Source: DATBAX01 sp963762965 (GTDB taxonomy: Bacteria > Acidobacteriota > Terriglobia > Terriglobales > Acidobacteriaceae). From it: a DNA stretch of 64,000 bases. This document shows, piece after piece, positions 40,187 through 48,948 of the stretch. The position numbers were made by a program, and so were the translations under genes. The notes beneath the pieces were generated by a model. It saw nothing but the letters and a program-made list of their open reading frames with translations, did no database searches and was not told where the DNA came from. Location of the stretch: positions 682,001 to 746,000 of the forward strand of contig CAVXME010000001.1 in NCBI GenBank assembly GCA_963762965.1. Direction: 5' to 3'. How positions within the stretch are numbered: the first letter of the stretch is position 1; the number at the start of each line of letters is the position of its first letter.

Positions 40187-43006
40187 TTACACCATGGCTT
40201 CGGCGGCGATTTTTTCGGTCATGAAGGCTTCGATCACGTCACCGGCCTTGATGTCGCCATAGTTGGCGATGGAGATGCCGCACTCCATACCGTTGGTGAC
40301 CTGGCTGGCATCGTCCTTGAAGCGGCGCAGCGATTGGATCTTGCCTTTGAATACCTCGACATCGTCGCGCAGCAGGCGGACTTCGGAATCACGCTTGATG
40401 AGGCCATCGGAAACCTGGCATCCAGCAATCGTTCCGACTTTCGGGATGCGGAAAGTTTCGCGGACGATGGCGCGGCCCTGATAAGTTTCCTTGATTGTGG
40501 GCTCGAGGAGGCCGGTCATGGCGCGTTTGATTTCGTCCTGGAGCTCGTAAATGATCGAGTGCAGGCGGATGTCGACTTTTTCCTGATCGGCGATTTCCTG
40601 GGCTTTGCGTTCCGGACGCACATTGAAGCCGATGATGATGGCATTTGAAGCGGAGGCCAACAAGACATCGGTTTCGGTGATGGCGCCAACGCCGGAGTGC
40701 AGAAGTTTGAGGCGGACTTTGTCGTTCGAAAGCCTGGTCAACAAGTCGCTCAACACTTCGATAGAGCCGCCGACGTCGCCCTTGAGGATGATGTTCAATT
40801 CTTTCATTCCGGCGGTCTTCAAGTGCTCCGCCAGACCTTCGAGCGAAACGCGGGAACTCTTGGCCAGCGTGGCTTCGCGGGCTTTTTGTTCGCGATATTC
40901 GGAGATGCCGCGGGCTTTGTCGCGATCGGCAACGACAACGAATTGATCACCGGCCTGCGGCAAGCCTTCCATGCCGAGGATTTCTACTGGAGTGGAAGGC
41001 GGGGCGGTCTGGATCTGGGCGCCGCGATCGTCGAGCATGGCGCGTACTTTTCCGTAAACATTGCCGACGACGAAATTGTCGCTGGCCTTTAAAGTTCCGT
41101 TCTGTACGAGCACGGTGGCGACGGGACCGCGGCCGCGATCCAGTTTGGCTTCGAGCACAACACCTGTAGCCGCGCGTTCGGGCGAGGCTTTCAGCTCCTG
41201 GAGATCGGCCACCAGGCAGATCATTTCCATCAGGAGGTTCAAATTGGTTTTCTGTTTGGCCGAGACGTCCACGAACACTGTGGTGCCGCCCCAATCCTCG
41301 GGCATAAGGCCGCGATCGGCGAGTTGCTTCTTGACGCGGTCGGGCATGGCATCCGGCTTATCGATCTTGTTCACGGCAACGATGATTGGAACTTCCGCGG
41401 CGTGAGCGTGATCGATGGCTTCGATGGTTTGCGGCATGACACCGTCGTCGGCAGCGACAACAAGAACAACGATGTCCGTGGCTTTTGCGCCGCGCGAACG
41501 CATACGGGTAAAAGCTTCGTGGCCAGGAGTATCGAGGAACACGATCTGGCGTCCGAAAGCGGGCGAATTCTTGTCGGTGATGGTGACTTTGTAAGCGCCG
41601 ATGTGCTGCGTGATTCCGCCGGCTTCGCCGCCGGCTACGTTGGTCAGGCGAATGGAGTCGAGCAAAGTAGTTTTACCGTGATCGACGTGGCCCATGATGG
41701 TGACCACGGGCGGCCGAGCGACGCCTTCGCCGACGACGCCTTCTTCACTGGCGGCTGCATCGGTGATTTCTTTCTGGGCCTGATCTTCGAAGCTGATGAC
41801 ATTGGTATCGGCACCGAAGAAGCGGGCCATCTCGCTAGCGAGTTCAGTGTCGAGGGTCTGGTTGACTGTGGCGAATACGCCGCGCGCCAACAGACGGGCG
41901 ATGAGATCCTTGGCGCGGATTCCCAGCTTCTCGGCCAGGTCCTTGACGCTCACGCCTTCGGTGATGGTGATGCTGCGCGTGATCGGCTGCGGCTCATTGG
42001 AGAGCGATAGCCGCGGCGGCGGAGTGTAGCCCTTCATCGGGCCTTCCTTCACACCACGCGGAACATAACGTTGGCCGGGACGGCGAGCTGGGCCTCCGGG
42101 ACGTGCGCCGGGGCGAGATGGGCCGGGAGGCGGACCTCCCGGGCCCACTCCAAGGGGACGCGTGCCGGTGGGCGATTGCCGAGTGGGATGCATCGGCCGG
42201 CGCTCTCCGGGACGTAATGTTGGACGGCTGCCGGGCGCGGCGGGCGCACCGGGGCGCGGACGCTGAAAAATCGGTTGTCCCGGCACTGGGCGTCCGGGGA
42301 TAGGCCGGGCGGCAATCGGCTGGCCTGCGACTGGAGCTGGGCGAAACGGCGCCTTGTAAACGGGACGGGGGCCGGTCTGGGGCACGATCATGCGCGGCGG
42401 CGCTGAACTCGGAGCCACGGGTGCAGCCGGGGCCGCGGATTGCGTTGCGACTGGCGGCTTGGCCGCTACTGGAGCGGGAATTTGAGGTGCTGGCGGTGGA
42501 GGCGCTGCAACCACCTCGGGTGGCTTGGCCGATGGCACGGTGAATGTCGGGCGAACTCCGGTTTGTGGCACCACAAATTTCGGGGGTGGTGCGGCCGCCG
42601 CTGGCGTTGGAGAAGCGGGAGCAGAGGTCCGGGCAGCAGGCGCAATTGGTGCTGCCGGTTTCGCTTCAACTGGGGCCGCTACTGCGGGACGAGCGGGAGG
42701 CGCGGCTGCGGCGGGCTGTTGCTTGCTGATGATGGCCTTCAGGACATCGCCAGGCTTGGAAATCTGGGAAAGGTCGATCTTGGTCTTGATCCCCTCGGCT
42801 TCGGCGCGGCTGGGACGGGAAGACTTGGAGGTTTGGGCTTCGCTGGCGCCACGAATATGAGCACGCACCTTTTCGGCTTCGTGCTCTTCAACGGAACTGG
42901 AATGGGTCTTCTTCTCGGTGACGCCGACGGCAGTCAATGCATCGAGAATGACCTTGCTCTTGACTTCCAGCTCTCTGGCCAGATCGTTGATTCGAATCTT
43001 ACTCAT
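40187..43006 (-). CDS. infB: Translation initiation factor IF-2
   Basis: A 939-residue GTPase that places fMet-tRNA on the 30S subunit. The N-terminal IF2_N domain (about residues 1-55) is followed by a Pro/Ala/Arg/Gly-rich linker to about 335, then a second IF2_N domain (VSVKDLAEKLGIRAKDLIARLL). The G domain starts at 439 with GHVDHGKTT, then DTPGHEAF and VNKIDKPD, and domains II-IV follow to the end. The long low-complexity linker is usual for this phylum. It sits between nusA and DUF503. Confidence 0.97.
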   Translation of the reverse strand: MSKIRINDLARELEVKSKVILDALTAVGVTEKKTHSSSVEEHEAEKVRAHIRGASEAQTSKSSRPSRAEAEGIKTKIDLSQISKPGDVLKAIISKQQPAAAAPPARPAVAAPVEAKPAAPIAPAARTSAPASPTPAAAAPPPKFVVPQTGVRPTFTVPSAKPPEVVAAPPPPAPQIPAPVAAKPPVATQSAAPAAPVAPSSAPPRMIVPQTGPRPVYKAPFRPAPVAGQPIAARPIPGRPVPGQPIFQRPRPGAPAAPGSRPTLRPGERRPMHPTRQSPTGTRPLGVGPGGPPPGPSRPGARPGGPARRPGQRYVPRGVKEGPMKGYTPPPRLSLSNEPQPITRSITITEGVSVKDLAEKLGIRAKDLIARLLARGVFATVNQTLDTELASEMARFFGADTNVISFEDQAQKEITDAAASEEGVVGEGVARPPVVTIMGHVDHGKTTLLDSIRLTNVAGGEAGGITQHIGAYKVTITDKNSPAFGRQIVFLDTPGHEAFTRMRSRGAKATDIVVLVVAADDGVMPQTIEAIDHAHAAEVPIIVAVNKIDKPDAMPDRVKKQLADRGLMPEDWGGTTVFVDVSAKQKTNLNLLMEMICLVADLQELKASPERAATGVVLEAKLDRGRGPVATVLVQNGTLKASDNFVVGNVYGKVRAMLDDRGAQIQTAPPSTPVEILGMEGLPQAGDQFVVVADRDKARGISEYREQKAREATLAKSSRVSLEGLAEHLKTAGMKELNIILKGDVGGSIEVLSDLLTRLSNDKVRLKLLHSGVGAITETDVLLASASNAIIIGFNVRPERKAQEIADQEKVDIRLHSIIYELQDEIKRAMTGLLEPTIKETYQGRAIVRETFRIPKVGTIAGCQVSDGLIKRDSEVRLLRDDVEVFKGKIQSLRRFKDDASQVTNGMECGISIANYGDIKAGDVIEAFMTEKIAAEAMV

Positions 43007-43114
43007 CCGCCCTTTCTTTCCTCCGACTGTCCCGCTAAGTCTTCATAGCAACCTCACGGTGTCAGTTTTCAGTTCCGCGCTTTCGTGGTTCACGAGAGCA
43101 CGAGAGGTTCGCAC

Positions 43115-44599
43115 TTACTCTTCCTTGGCCTCGGCGGGAGCGTGCTCCTCGCCGGGTTCTTCAGGGACCGCAAATTCTCCGGTCTCGTCGTTGGCAGAGC
43201 CTGCCGCAGGAGTTTCGGAAGCCGCCACTTCCTCAGCCGGGGCTTCTTGACTCTCCGCCGCTGCTTCTGCAGCAGGAGCTTCCTCAACCGCTTCGCCTTC
43301 GGCGGCAACGGCTTCGCCGCCTTCCAGGCTGGCGAAGTAATTATTGACCGCCAGGCTGATTTTTTCCACCGTTTTGGGGCCAATTCCGTCGATTGCCTCG
43401 AGCTGTTCTGGTGTCATGTCAGCCAGGGCTTCCACCGTGGTCACACCGGCCGCCGTCAGTTTTTCGACGATGCCTTCACCCATTCCGGGGACACTCTCCA
43501 GCGGAGTCGAAGTGGCACCCACCAACCGAGACATTTCCAACTCGACTTCCTGGCGCTTTTCTTCTTCGCTCTTGATGTCGATCTTCCAACCGAGAAGTTT
43601 CGCGGCCAGGCGGACGTTCTGTCCCTTTTTGCCGATGGCGAGAGAGAGCTGGGTGTCGTCCACAACGACTTCGAGATGTTTATCGGTGGTGTCGAGAATG
43701 GTGACGCGGCTGACTTTTGCCGGTTGCAGCGCTTTTTCCGCGAAGGTCACGGCGTCTTCGTGATACTCGATGATGTCAATCTTTTCGCCGCGCAGTTCGC
43801 GGATGATCGATTGCACACGCATGCCCTTCATGCCGACGCAGGCGCCGACGGCGTCCACGTCTTTGTCTTTCGACATGACGGCGATCTTGGTGCGTTCTCC
43901 GGCTTCGCGAGCAATGGCGCGGATGACCACCGTTCCGTCGTAAATTTCCGGTACTTCGGTCTGGAACAAGTTCTGGACCAGTTCCGGAGCGGCGCGGGAC
44001 ACGACTACACCCGGGCCTTTTGAAGCACGCTCGACGCGGACGATCACAACTCTGACTCGCTCACCGATGGCGAAAGACTCCAGGCGCGACTGTTCTTTGC
44101 GCGGCATGCGGGCTTCGGCTTTGCCGATGTCGAAGATCACATCCGGACCTTCGATGCGCTTTACCGTGGCATTCACGATTTCATTGACGCGTCCGATGTA
44201 TTCGTTGTAAACGGTGTCGCGTTCAGCCTCGCGCACTTTCTGGAAAATGACCTGCTTGGCCAGCTGCGCGGCGATCCGTCCTAGAATTCCCTCGGTGACT
44301 TTAGGAAACTGCACTTCGCCGCCGACTTCAAGGTTGGGATCAACCTTGCGGGCGTCTTCGAGGCTGATTTGTAAAACTGGATCTTCTACCTGCTCGGGAG
44401 TTTCGACAATGGTCTTGACTGCAAAGGCGCGAATCTTTCCTGTGTCCTTGTCGAGCTCGGCGCGCAGATTTTCCTGCGTCTTGTAGTACTTGCGGGTGGC
44501 AACCACGATGGCGTCTTCCACCGCACTGACTACAATCTGCGGGTCAATGCCTTTTTCCCTGCTCAGCGCGTCGATTGTGTTGTAAAGCTCGCTTGCCAT
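43115..44599 (-). CDS. nusA: Transcription termination/antitermination factor NusA
   Basis: A 494-residue RNA-polymerase-binding protein. Domains: N-terminal RNAP-binding (1-130), S1 (about 135-205), two KH domains (VGACVGMKGMRVQSIIRELRGEKIDIIEY and AIGKKGQNVRLAAKLLGWKIDI), then helix-hairpin-helix motifs (VPGMGEGIVEKLTAAG, IDGIGPKTVEKI). The last 85 residues are an acidic Glu/Ala-rich tail, longer than the Bacillus form. It lies between rimP and infB. Confidence 0.97.
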   Translation of the reverse strand: MASELYNTIDALSREKGIDPQIVVSAVEDAIVVATRKYYKTQENLRAELDKDTGKIRAFAVKTIVETPEQVEDPVLQISLEDARKVDPNLEVGGEVQFPKVTEGILGRIAAQLAKQVIFQKVREAERDTVYNEYIGRVNEIVNATVKRIEGPDVIFDIGKAEARMPRKEQSRLESFAIGERVRVVIVRVERASKGPGVVVSRAAPELVQNLFQTEVPEIYDGTVVIRAIAREAGERTKIAVMSKDKDVDAVGACVGMKGMRVQSIIRELRGEKIDIIEYHEDAVTFAEKALQPAKVSRVTILDTTDKHLEVVVDDTQLSLAIGKKGQNVRLAAKLLGWKIDIKSEEEKRQEVELEMSRLVGATSTPLESVPGMGEGIVEKLTAAGVTTVEALADMTPEQLEAIDGIGPKTVEKISLAVNNYFASLEGGEAVAAEGEAVEEAPAAEAAAESQEAPAEEVAASETPAAGSANDETGEFAVPEEPGEEHAPAEAKEE

Positions 44600-44622
44600 A
44601 AGTATTCCGGTATCGAATTACG

Positions 44623-44656
44623 CTATTCTCTCTTCGGCTAGGCCGAATCTGAGAAT
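44623..44656. repeat. Hairpin in the rimP-nusA gap
   Basis: ATTCTC-TC-TTCGGC-TAG-GCCGAA-TC-TGAGAAT folds into a 12-bp interrupted stem between the rimP stop and the nusA start. It has no U tract, so an attenuator or RNA-processing site is possible but unproven. Confidence 0.6.
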
Positions 44657-44670
44657 GACCTAAAACATTT

Positions 44671-45180
44671 CTAAAGTTCAGGAACTAAGTTCGCTTTTTC
44701 TATGTTCGCCAGATCCAGTTCCAGTTTCTCTGGCGTGCTTGCTACTTTTTGCTGCAACGACTTCTTGTTCGACTTACTCGGCTTTCGCAAATCCAGAGTC
44801 AGGCGGCCGTTTTGAAAATTTTCCAGACGGCCTTCGAAGTGGCGATTACCGTTCACCGGATTCCGCGTGGTCAACTTCACCCGGCTGCCAGCGAAGCGTT
44901 CGAAATCCGCCGGACGAAACAGCTTGCGATCCAACCCTGGAGATGAAACTTCCAGAAGATAGGAATTGCCGGGAATCGCATCCTCGACATCGAGAATGGT
45001 TCCCACATCACGGCTCAAAATCGCGCAATCTTCGTGAGTGACGCCCGCGGGCTTATCAATCACAATACGGAGCATGCGGGCCTTGCCTCCGCCGCGCAAC
45101 TCCACTTCCACGATTTCCAGTCCGCTGGAGGCTGCTACCCGTTCTGCGACTTCCCGTACCTGGTCAACGTCAAATGCCAT
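44671..45180 (-). CDS. rimP: Ribosome maturation factor RimP
   Basis: A 169-residue 30S assembly factor. EIVEVELRGGGKARMLRIVIDKPAGVTHEDCAILSRDVGTILDVED and NSYLLEVSSPGLDRKLFRPADFERF are the family hallmarks; a Sm-like C-terminal domain follows. First gene of the rimP-nusA-infB cluster. A divergent gap of 363 bp to guaB lies upstream. Confidence 0.95.
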   Translation of the reverse strand: MAFDVDQVREVAERVAASSGLEIVEVELRGGGKARMLRIVIDKPAGVTHEDCAILSRDVGTILDVEDAIPGNSYLLEVSSPGLDRKLFRPADFERFAGSRVKLTTRNPVNGNRHFEGRLENFQNGRLTLDLRKPSKSNKKSLQQKVASTPEKLELDLANIEKANLVPEL

Positions 45181-45404
45181 GAAACCAATAACTTGCAGGG
45201 GCCCAAAAGTGCCGGAAACTAAAAAGTGGGCTTGCGCCCACTGGTGTGTCTCGCCAAATGCTGGTACCTACACAACAGTTTCCAACCTTGAATATACGCT
45301 GGTGAGGGGCAAAAGACAAACGAGGGAGGGGCGGTTTGGAGGGTTGAAAGCGCGGCGAAGGGGGGAAGCGAAGTGCCCGTGATCCTCTGGTGCAGTGATG
45401 ATCG

Positions 45405-45467
45405 TAGGGGTCCTTCGACTGCGCAGTTCATCCGCGTTGCGGATGAACTGCTTCGCTCAGGATGACA
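45405..45467. repeat. Half copy of the CTGAGCG-end repeat
   Basis: TAGGGGTCCTTCGACTGCG, a hairpin GTTCATCCGC-GTT-GCGGATGAAC, and CGCTCAGGATGAC match the right part of the element at 48150. It lies in the 363-bp divergent rimP-guaB gap, of which the other parts show only the guaB promoter. Confidence 0.75.
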
Positions 45468-45483
45468 AGAGGGCGGGCGCGAT

Positions 45484-45513
45484 TTGCCAGCAGGCATCAC
45501 GTCTCCCTAGAAT
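45484..45513 (+). promoter_or_regulatory. Sigma70-like promoter of guaB
   Basis: TTGCCA (45484-45489), an 18-nt spacer and TAGAAT (45508-45513). Transcription would start near 45520, giving a leader of about 24 nt that contains GTAGAGAAAA before the ATG at 45544. No purine operator is recognised. Confidence 0.6.
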
Positions 45514-45543
45514 AGACTTTACCCATCGCCGTAGAGAAAACTT

Positions 45544-47049
45544 ATGATTCATTTTCCTGTCCCAGAAGCTCTTACTTTCGATGACGTGTTGCTGCTGCCG
45601 GCACGATCTGATGTTGTCCCGTCGCTGGCCAACACGCAGACTCAGTTCTCGCGAAATATCCGGCTGAACATTCCGCTGGCCAGCGCCGCCATGGATACGG
45701 TCACGGAATCGCACATGGCGATTGCCATGGCGCAGCAGGGCGGCATTGGGATCATCCATCGCAACCTGAACATTGAGCAGCAAGCCAATGAAGTGGACAA
45801 GGTGAAGCGGTCGGAGAGCGGCATGATTGTGGACCCGGTCACCATGTCGCCAGACGACAAGGTTTCCGACGCGCTGGAAATCATGCGCAAGTACAAGATT
45901 TCCGGAGTGCCCATCACCAAGAACGGAAGGCTGGTTGGCATTCTCACCAATCGTGATCTGCGTTTCGAAAGCCGCTTCGATATTCCCATCAGCAAGGTAA
46001 TGACCAAGGACAATTTGATTACCGTCGCTGTGGGTACCACGCTGGAAGATGCAGAGCAGATCCTGCATAAGCACCGGGTCGAGAAATTACTGGTGGTGGA
46101 TGATCAGTACAACCTCAAAGGCCTGATCACGGTAAAGGACATTCAGAAGAAATTGAAGTATCCCAATGCAGCCAAGGATTTGCAAGGGCGTTTGCGCGTA
46201 GGGGCGGCCATTGGCGCGACTGGAGATTTTCTGGAAAGGGCGCAGGAAATGGCGAGAAACAAAGTAGATCTGCTGGCCATTGACAGCGCTCATGGACATT
46301 CCAGCCGAGTGCTTGAAGCGATCAAGGCGGTGAAGGCCATCCTGCCAGAGGTTGATCTGATTGCGGGCAACGTGGGGACATTCGACGGCGCATGCGAACT
46401 GGCGCGGGCGGGGGCAGACGCCATCAAAGTCGGCATTGGGCCGGGATCGATTTGCACCACACGGGTGGTGACGGGCGCGGGAGTTCCGCAGATCACGGCG
46501 ATTGCAGAAGCTTACCGGGCGACGAAAGATTCGGGGATTCCGGTGATTGCTGACGGCGGGATCAAGTATTCCGGAGACATCACCAAGGCGCTGGCGGCAG
46601 GGGCGAGCGCGGTGATGATTGGGTCCATGTTTGCCGGAACCGACGAGAGCCCAGGGGAATTGATCCTGTATCAAGGCCGGACTTTTAAGTCGTATCGCGG
46701 CATGGGTTCGCTGGGAGCGATGGCGCAGGGATCGAGCGAACGCTATTTCCAGAGCACGGAAGGAGAGGCATCGACCGCGGGCTCGGGAATCGGAGAAGAC
46801 TCCAACCGATCGTCCAAGCTGGTGCCGGAGGGGATTGAGGGGCGTGTTCCCTATCGCGGATCGGTGTCCATGATCGTGCATCAGATGGTAGGCGGATTGA
46901 AATCGGGCATGGGCTATTGCGGCTGCGCCACGATCCCGGAATTGCTGCAGAAGACGCGCTTTGTGCGCATCAGCGGCGCCGGACTGCGGGAGAGCCATGT
47001 ACACGATGTGATGATCACGCGCGAGGCGCCGAACTATGCCATCGAGTAG
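45544..47049 (+). CDS. guaB: IMP dehydrogenase
   Basis: A 501-residue enzyme that oxidises IMP to XMP with NAD+, the committed step of GMP synthesis. TIM-barrel segments surround two CBS domains (about residues 95-205: MIVDPVTMSPDDKVSDALEIM, VMTKDNLITVAVGTTLEDAEQIL). The catalytic Cys304 is in GIGPGSICTTRVV; the flap EGIEGRVPYRG and GGIKYSGDITKALAAGASAVM are present. Full length. The VanZ-like gene follows 33 nt downstream and may be cotranscribed. Confidence 0.97.
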   Translation: MIHFPVPEALTFDDVLLLPARSDVVPSLANTQTQFSRNIRLNIPLASAAMDTVTESHMAIAMAQQGGIGIIHRNLNIEQQANEVDKVKRSESGMIVDPVTMSPDDKVSDALEIMRKYKISGVPITKNGRLVGILTNRDLRFESRFDIPISKVMTKDNLITVAVGTTLEDAEQILHKHRVEKLLVVDDQYNLKGLITVKDIQKKLKYPNAAKDLQGRLRVGAAIGATGDFLERAQEMARNKVDLLAIDSAHGHSSRVLEAIKAVKAILPEVDLIAGNVGTFDGACELARAGADAIKVGIGPGSICTTRVVTGAGVPQITAIAEAYRATKDSGIPVIADGGIKYSGDITKALAAGASAVMIGSMFAGTDESPGELILYQGRTFKSYRGMGSLGAMAQGSSERYFQSTEGEASTAGSGIGEDSNRSSKLVPEGIEGRVPYRGSVSMIVHQMVGGLKSGMGYCGCATIPELLQKTRFVRISGAGLRESHVHDVMITREAPNYAIE

Positions 47050-47082
47050 CGGCCCGCAACTTGCGCCGGCTGGTAATCGAGC

Positions 47083-47556
47083 TTGACGTCGCACAGAAAA
47101 GAACTGCTGAAAACATGGATTGCGGCGATTCTGTGGCTGGGGATCATCGCGACGGAGTCTACCGACCAGTTTTCCGCGGAACACACCAGCCGGTATCTCT
47201 ATCCGTTGTTCCATTTTCTTTTTGGATTGGAACCCCTGCGCTTTGAGGTCTTTCATCATTACCTGCGGAAGATGGGTCACTTTGTGGGCTACTTTACAGG
47301 GAGCCTGATTTTGTTCGGCACCTGGCGGGCGACTTTGACTTTTCCGCAGTCCCCACGCTGGGCCCTGCGCTGGGCCGGAATGGCGTTTTTCATGACAGCG
47401 CTGGTGGCCAGCTTGGATGAGTGGCACCAGACCTACATCCCTTCGCGAACCGGGACCTGGCACGATGTGGTGCTGGACAGCTCAGCCGCACTCACCGCGC
47501 AGATTGTGATTTTTCTTTTTATTCGGTGGCGAAGCCGGCGGTCTGGTAAGAATTGA
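47083..47556 (+). CDS. VanZ-family membrane protein
   Basis: A 157-residue protein with about four helices. W-I-A-A-I-L-W-L-G-I-I-A-T-E-S, K-M-G-H-F-V-G-Y-F and S-L-D-E-W-H-Q-T-Y-I-P-S-R-T-G-T-W-H-D-V-V-L-D are the VanZ hallmarks (K-x2-H-F and D-E-x-x-Q-x4-R-x-G). The start is TTG at 47083, since no ATG precedes the first helix. VanZ gives low-level teicoplanin resistance in enterococci, but most bacterial homologues have no known resistance role. Confidence 0.85.
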   Translation: MTSHRKELLKTWIAAILWLGIIATESTDQFSAEHTSRYLYPLFHFLFGLEPLRFEVFHHYLRKMGHFVGYFTGSLILFGTWRATLTFPQSPRWALRWAGMAFFMTALVASLDEWHQTYIPSRTGTWHDVVLDSSAALTAQIVIFLFIRWRSRRSGKN

Positions 47557-47571
47557 AAGAGAAAACCCCGA

Positions 47572-48063
47572 TCAATACATGGCGTCGTATTTGGTGACGA
47601 CCCATTCGCCGCTTTGATTGTCCAAAGTTACGGAAAGCAGTTCTTTGTAGGTGCCCTTCTGGCCGGGAGTGGTGCGGCGTTTGCCACGATAATGAAGGAT
47701 TCGTAGCGGCGGATTGTCTTCCCAATCGGCGACTTCCCAGGAAAGCAACGGATGTTTGGCCTCAGAATCACAGATGAATGCCGCGTACTTTCTGCGGTAG
47801 TCCTTCTCCCAACCCGCGAGTTGCTGATTGCAATTGCCGTCGCGCATGGCGCGGAGGTATTGGGCGGCGGCGCGCTCCGACGAACGATCGCGTAACGGAT
47901 TCAGGTCGATGGAGTTTGGTATCCCAGAGAGCGGATCGACTTCTGGGGAACGGGACAACACCGCCGGCTGGCCGTTGAGCCACATCAGATAGCCGAAAAA
48001 GACCACCAGAATCAGGGCGCCCGCCCCGGCCGCGATCGCGATTTGTGTTCGGGAAAACTCCAT
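47572..48063 (-). CDS. Membrane-anchored hypothetical protein
   Basis: A 163-residue protein from the ATG at 48063, with one N-terminal helix (IAIAAGAGALILVVFFGYLMWL) and a soluble domain containing YLRAMRDGNCNQQLAGWEKDYRRKYAAFIC. A minus-strand TACACT lies 12 nt upstream, which would give a very short leader. I recognise no family. It lies convergent to the VanZ gene. Confidence 0.65.
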   Translation of the reverse strand: MEFSRTQIAIAAGAGALILVVFFGYLMWLNGQPAVLSRSPEVDPLSGIPNSIDLNPLRDRSSERAAAQYLRAMRDGNCNQQLAGWEKDYRRKYAAFICDSEAKHPLLSWEVADWEDNPPLRILHYRGKRRTTPGQKGTYKELLSVTLDNQSGEWVVTKYDAMY

Positions 48064-48149
48064 GGTCTTCACGCCAGTGTAGTGCGACGCAAGACGTGTC
48101 GCTAGATTACGAGCGTGACCCGCAATAGGACATGTACCAGCGGTAGCAT

Positions 48150-48294
48150 GTCATCCTGAGCGAAGAGGAACTTCGCCAAAGCGAAGGTTCTCGTAGTCGA
48201 AGGATCCCTAGCGTAAGGATACGTGCCGGGTAGAGGGGTCTTCGACTCCGTGAGTCCGCTCGTGAACGAGCGGACTCACTGCGCTCAGGATGAC
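48150..48294. repeat. Long hairpin repeat with CTGAGCG ends
   Basis: Starts GTCATCCTGAGCGAAG and ends CACTGCGCTCAGGATGAC. Inside are GTCGAAGGATCCC facing GGGTCTTCGAC, plus a hairpin on CCGCTCGTGAACGAGCGG. Same family as 1930-2074. It lies just beyond the ribosomal-operon terminator. Confidence 0.88.
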
Positions 48295-48299
48295 ATGGG

Positions 48300-48328
48300 A
48301 AAAAACAAGGACGGCCGAGGCCGTCCCT
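48300..48328 (-). terminator. Rho-independent terminator of the ribosomal superoperon
   Basis: Read on the minus strand after the rplQ stop, GGGACGGCCTCGGCCGTCC forms a GC-rich stem followed by TTGTTTTTT. Stem plus U tract 22 nt past the stop codon is the classical form and marks the end of the S10-spc-alpha transcript. Confidence 0.85.
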
Positions 48329-48349
48329 GTTGAATTGCAGTAAGTTGGT

Positions 48350-48859
48350 TTACTTCTCGGTCTTGTCTTCGCCTTCGGCGTGTTCGTTGGTGGGGTGCTC
48401 GACTCCGCCCTGAGCTTCGGCTTCTTCCATGGCTTTTTTGGCTTCCTCGGCACGCTTGGAGCGGATTTCGGCGCGTTTTTCACGCTTCTCTTCCACCACT
48501 TTTTCGCTGCCTAGAAGTTCGACGAACGCGGTGTCGGCACCGTCGCCTTTGCGCCATCCGAGATGCACGATGCGCAGGTAGCCGCCTTGACGGTCGCCAA
48601 AACGCGGGCCGATGGTGTCAAACAATTTGTCGACCGCGGCACTGGTCATCAGATAGGCGAGGGCCTGGCGGCGGGCGGCGAGATCGCCACGCTTACCCAG
48701 CGTGATCATCTTTTCGACCTGCGGGCGCATGGCTTTTGCCTTGGGCAAAGTGGTTTCGATGCGCTCTTCCAGAATGAGCGAAGTGACCAGATTCCGCAGC
48801 AACGAGCGGCGATGGGCAGTGTTCCGTCCCAGTTTCCATCCTGCAACTTTGTGACGCAT
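48350..48859 (-). CDS. rplQ: 50S ribosomal protein L17
   Basis: A 169-residue protein; the L17 core (MRHKVAGWKLGRNTAHRRSLLRNLVTSLILEERIETTLPKAK through GGYLRIVHLG-W-R-K-G-D) ends near residue 120. A tail of about 50 residues is rich in Glu, Lys and Ala. Last gene of the superoperon. Confidence 0.96.
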   Translation of the reverse strand: MRHKVAGWKLGRNTAHRRSLLRNLVTSLILEERIETTLPKAKAMRPQVEKMITLGKRGDLAARRQALAYLMTSAAVDKLFDTIGPRFGDRQGGYLRIVHLGWRKGDGADTAFVELLGSEKVVEEKREKRAEIRSKRAEEAKKAMEEAEAQGGVEHPTNEHAEGEDKTEK

Positions 48860-48877
48860 GTTCTAACCCCTGTTTTG

Positions 48878-48933
48878 AGGTCTCAGGTCTTGGGTCTCAG
48901 GTCTTTAAGACCTGAAACCCGTGACCTGAGACC
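48878..48933. repeat. Heptad-array hairpin, family D (unit AGGTCTC)
   Basis: Units AGGTCTC, AGGTCTT, GGGTCTC, AGGTCTT from 48878 face their complements ending 48933, with almost no loop (AAGACC centre). It sits between the rpoA stop (48949) and the rplQ start (48859), where it would form a long hairpin in the mRNA. Confidence 0.88.
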
Positions 48934-48948
48934 GAAACTTATTTTTCG

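Noticed and set aside
45181..45404. A gene in the divergent rimP-guaB gap
   Set aside because: Short frames there have no RBS or recognisable protein; the gap holds a repeat and the guaB promoter.
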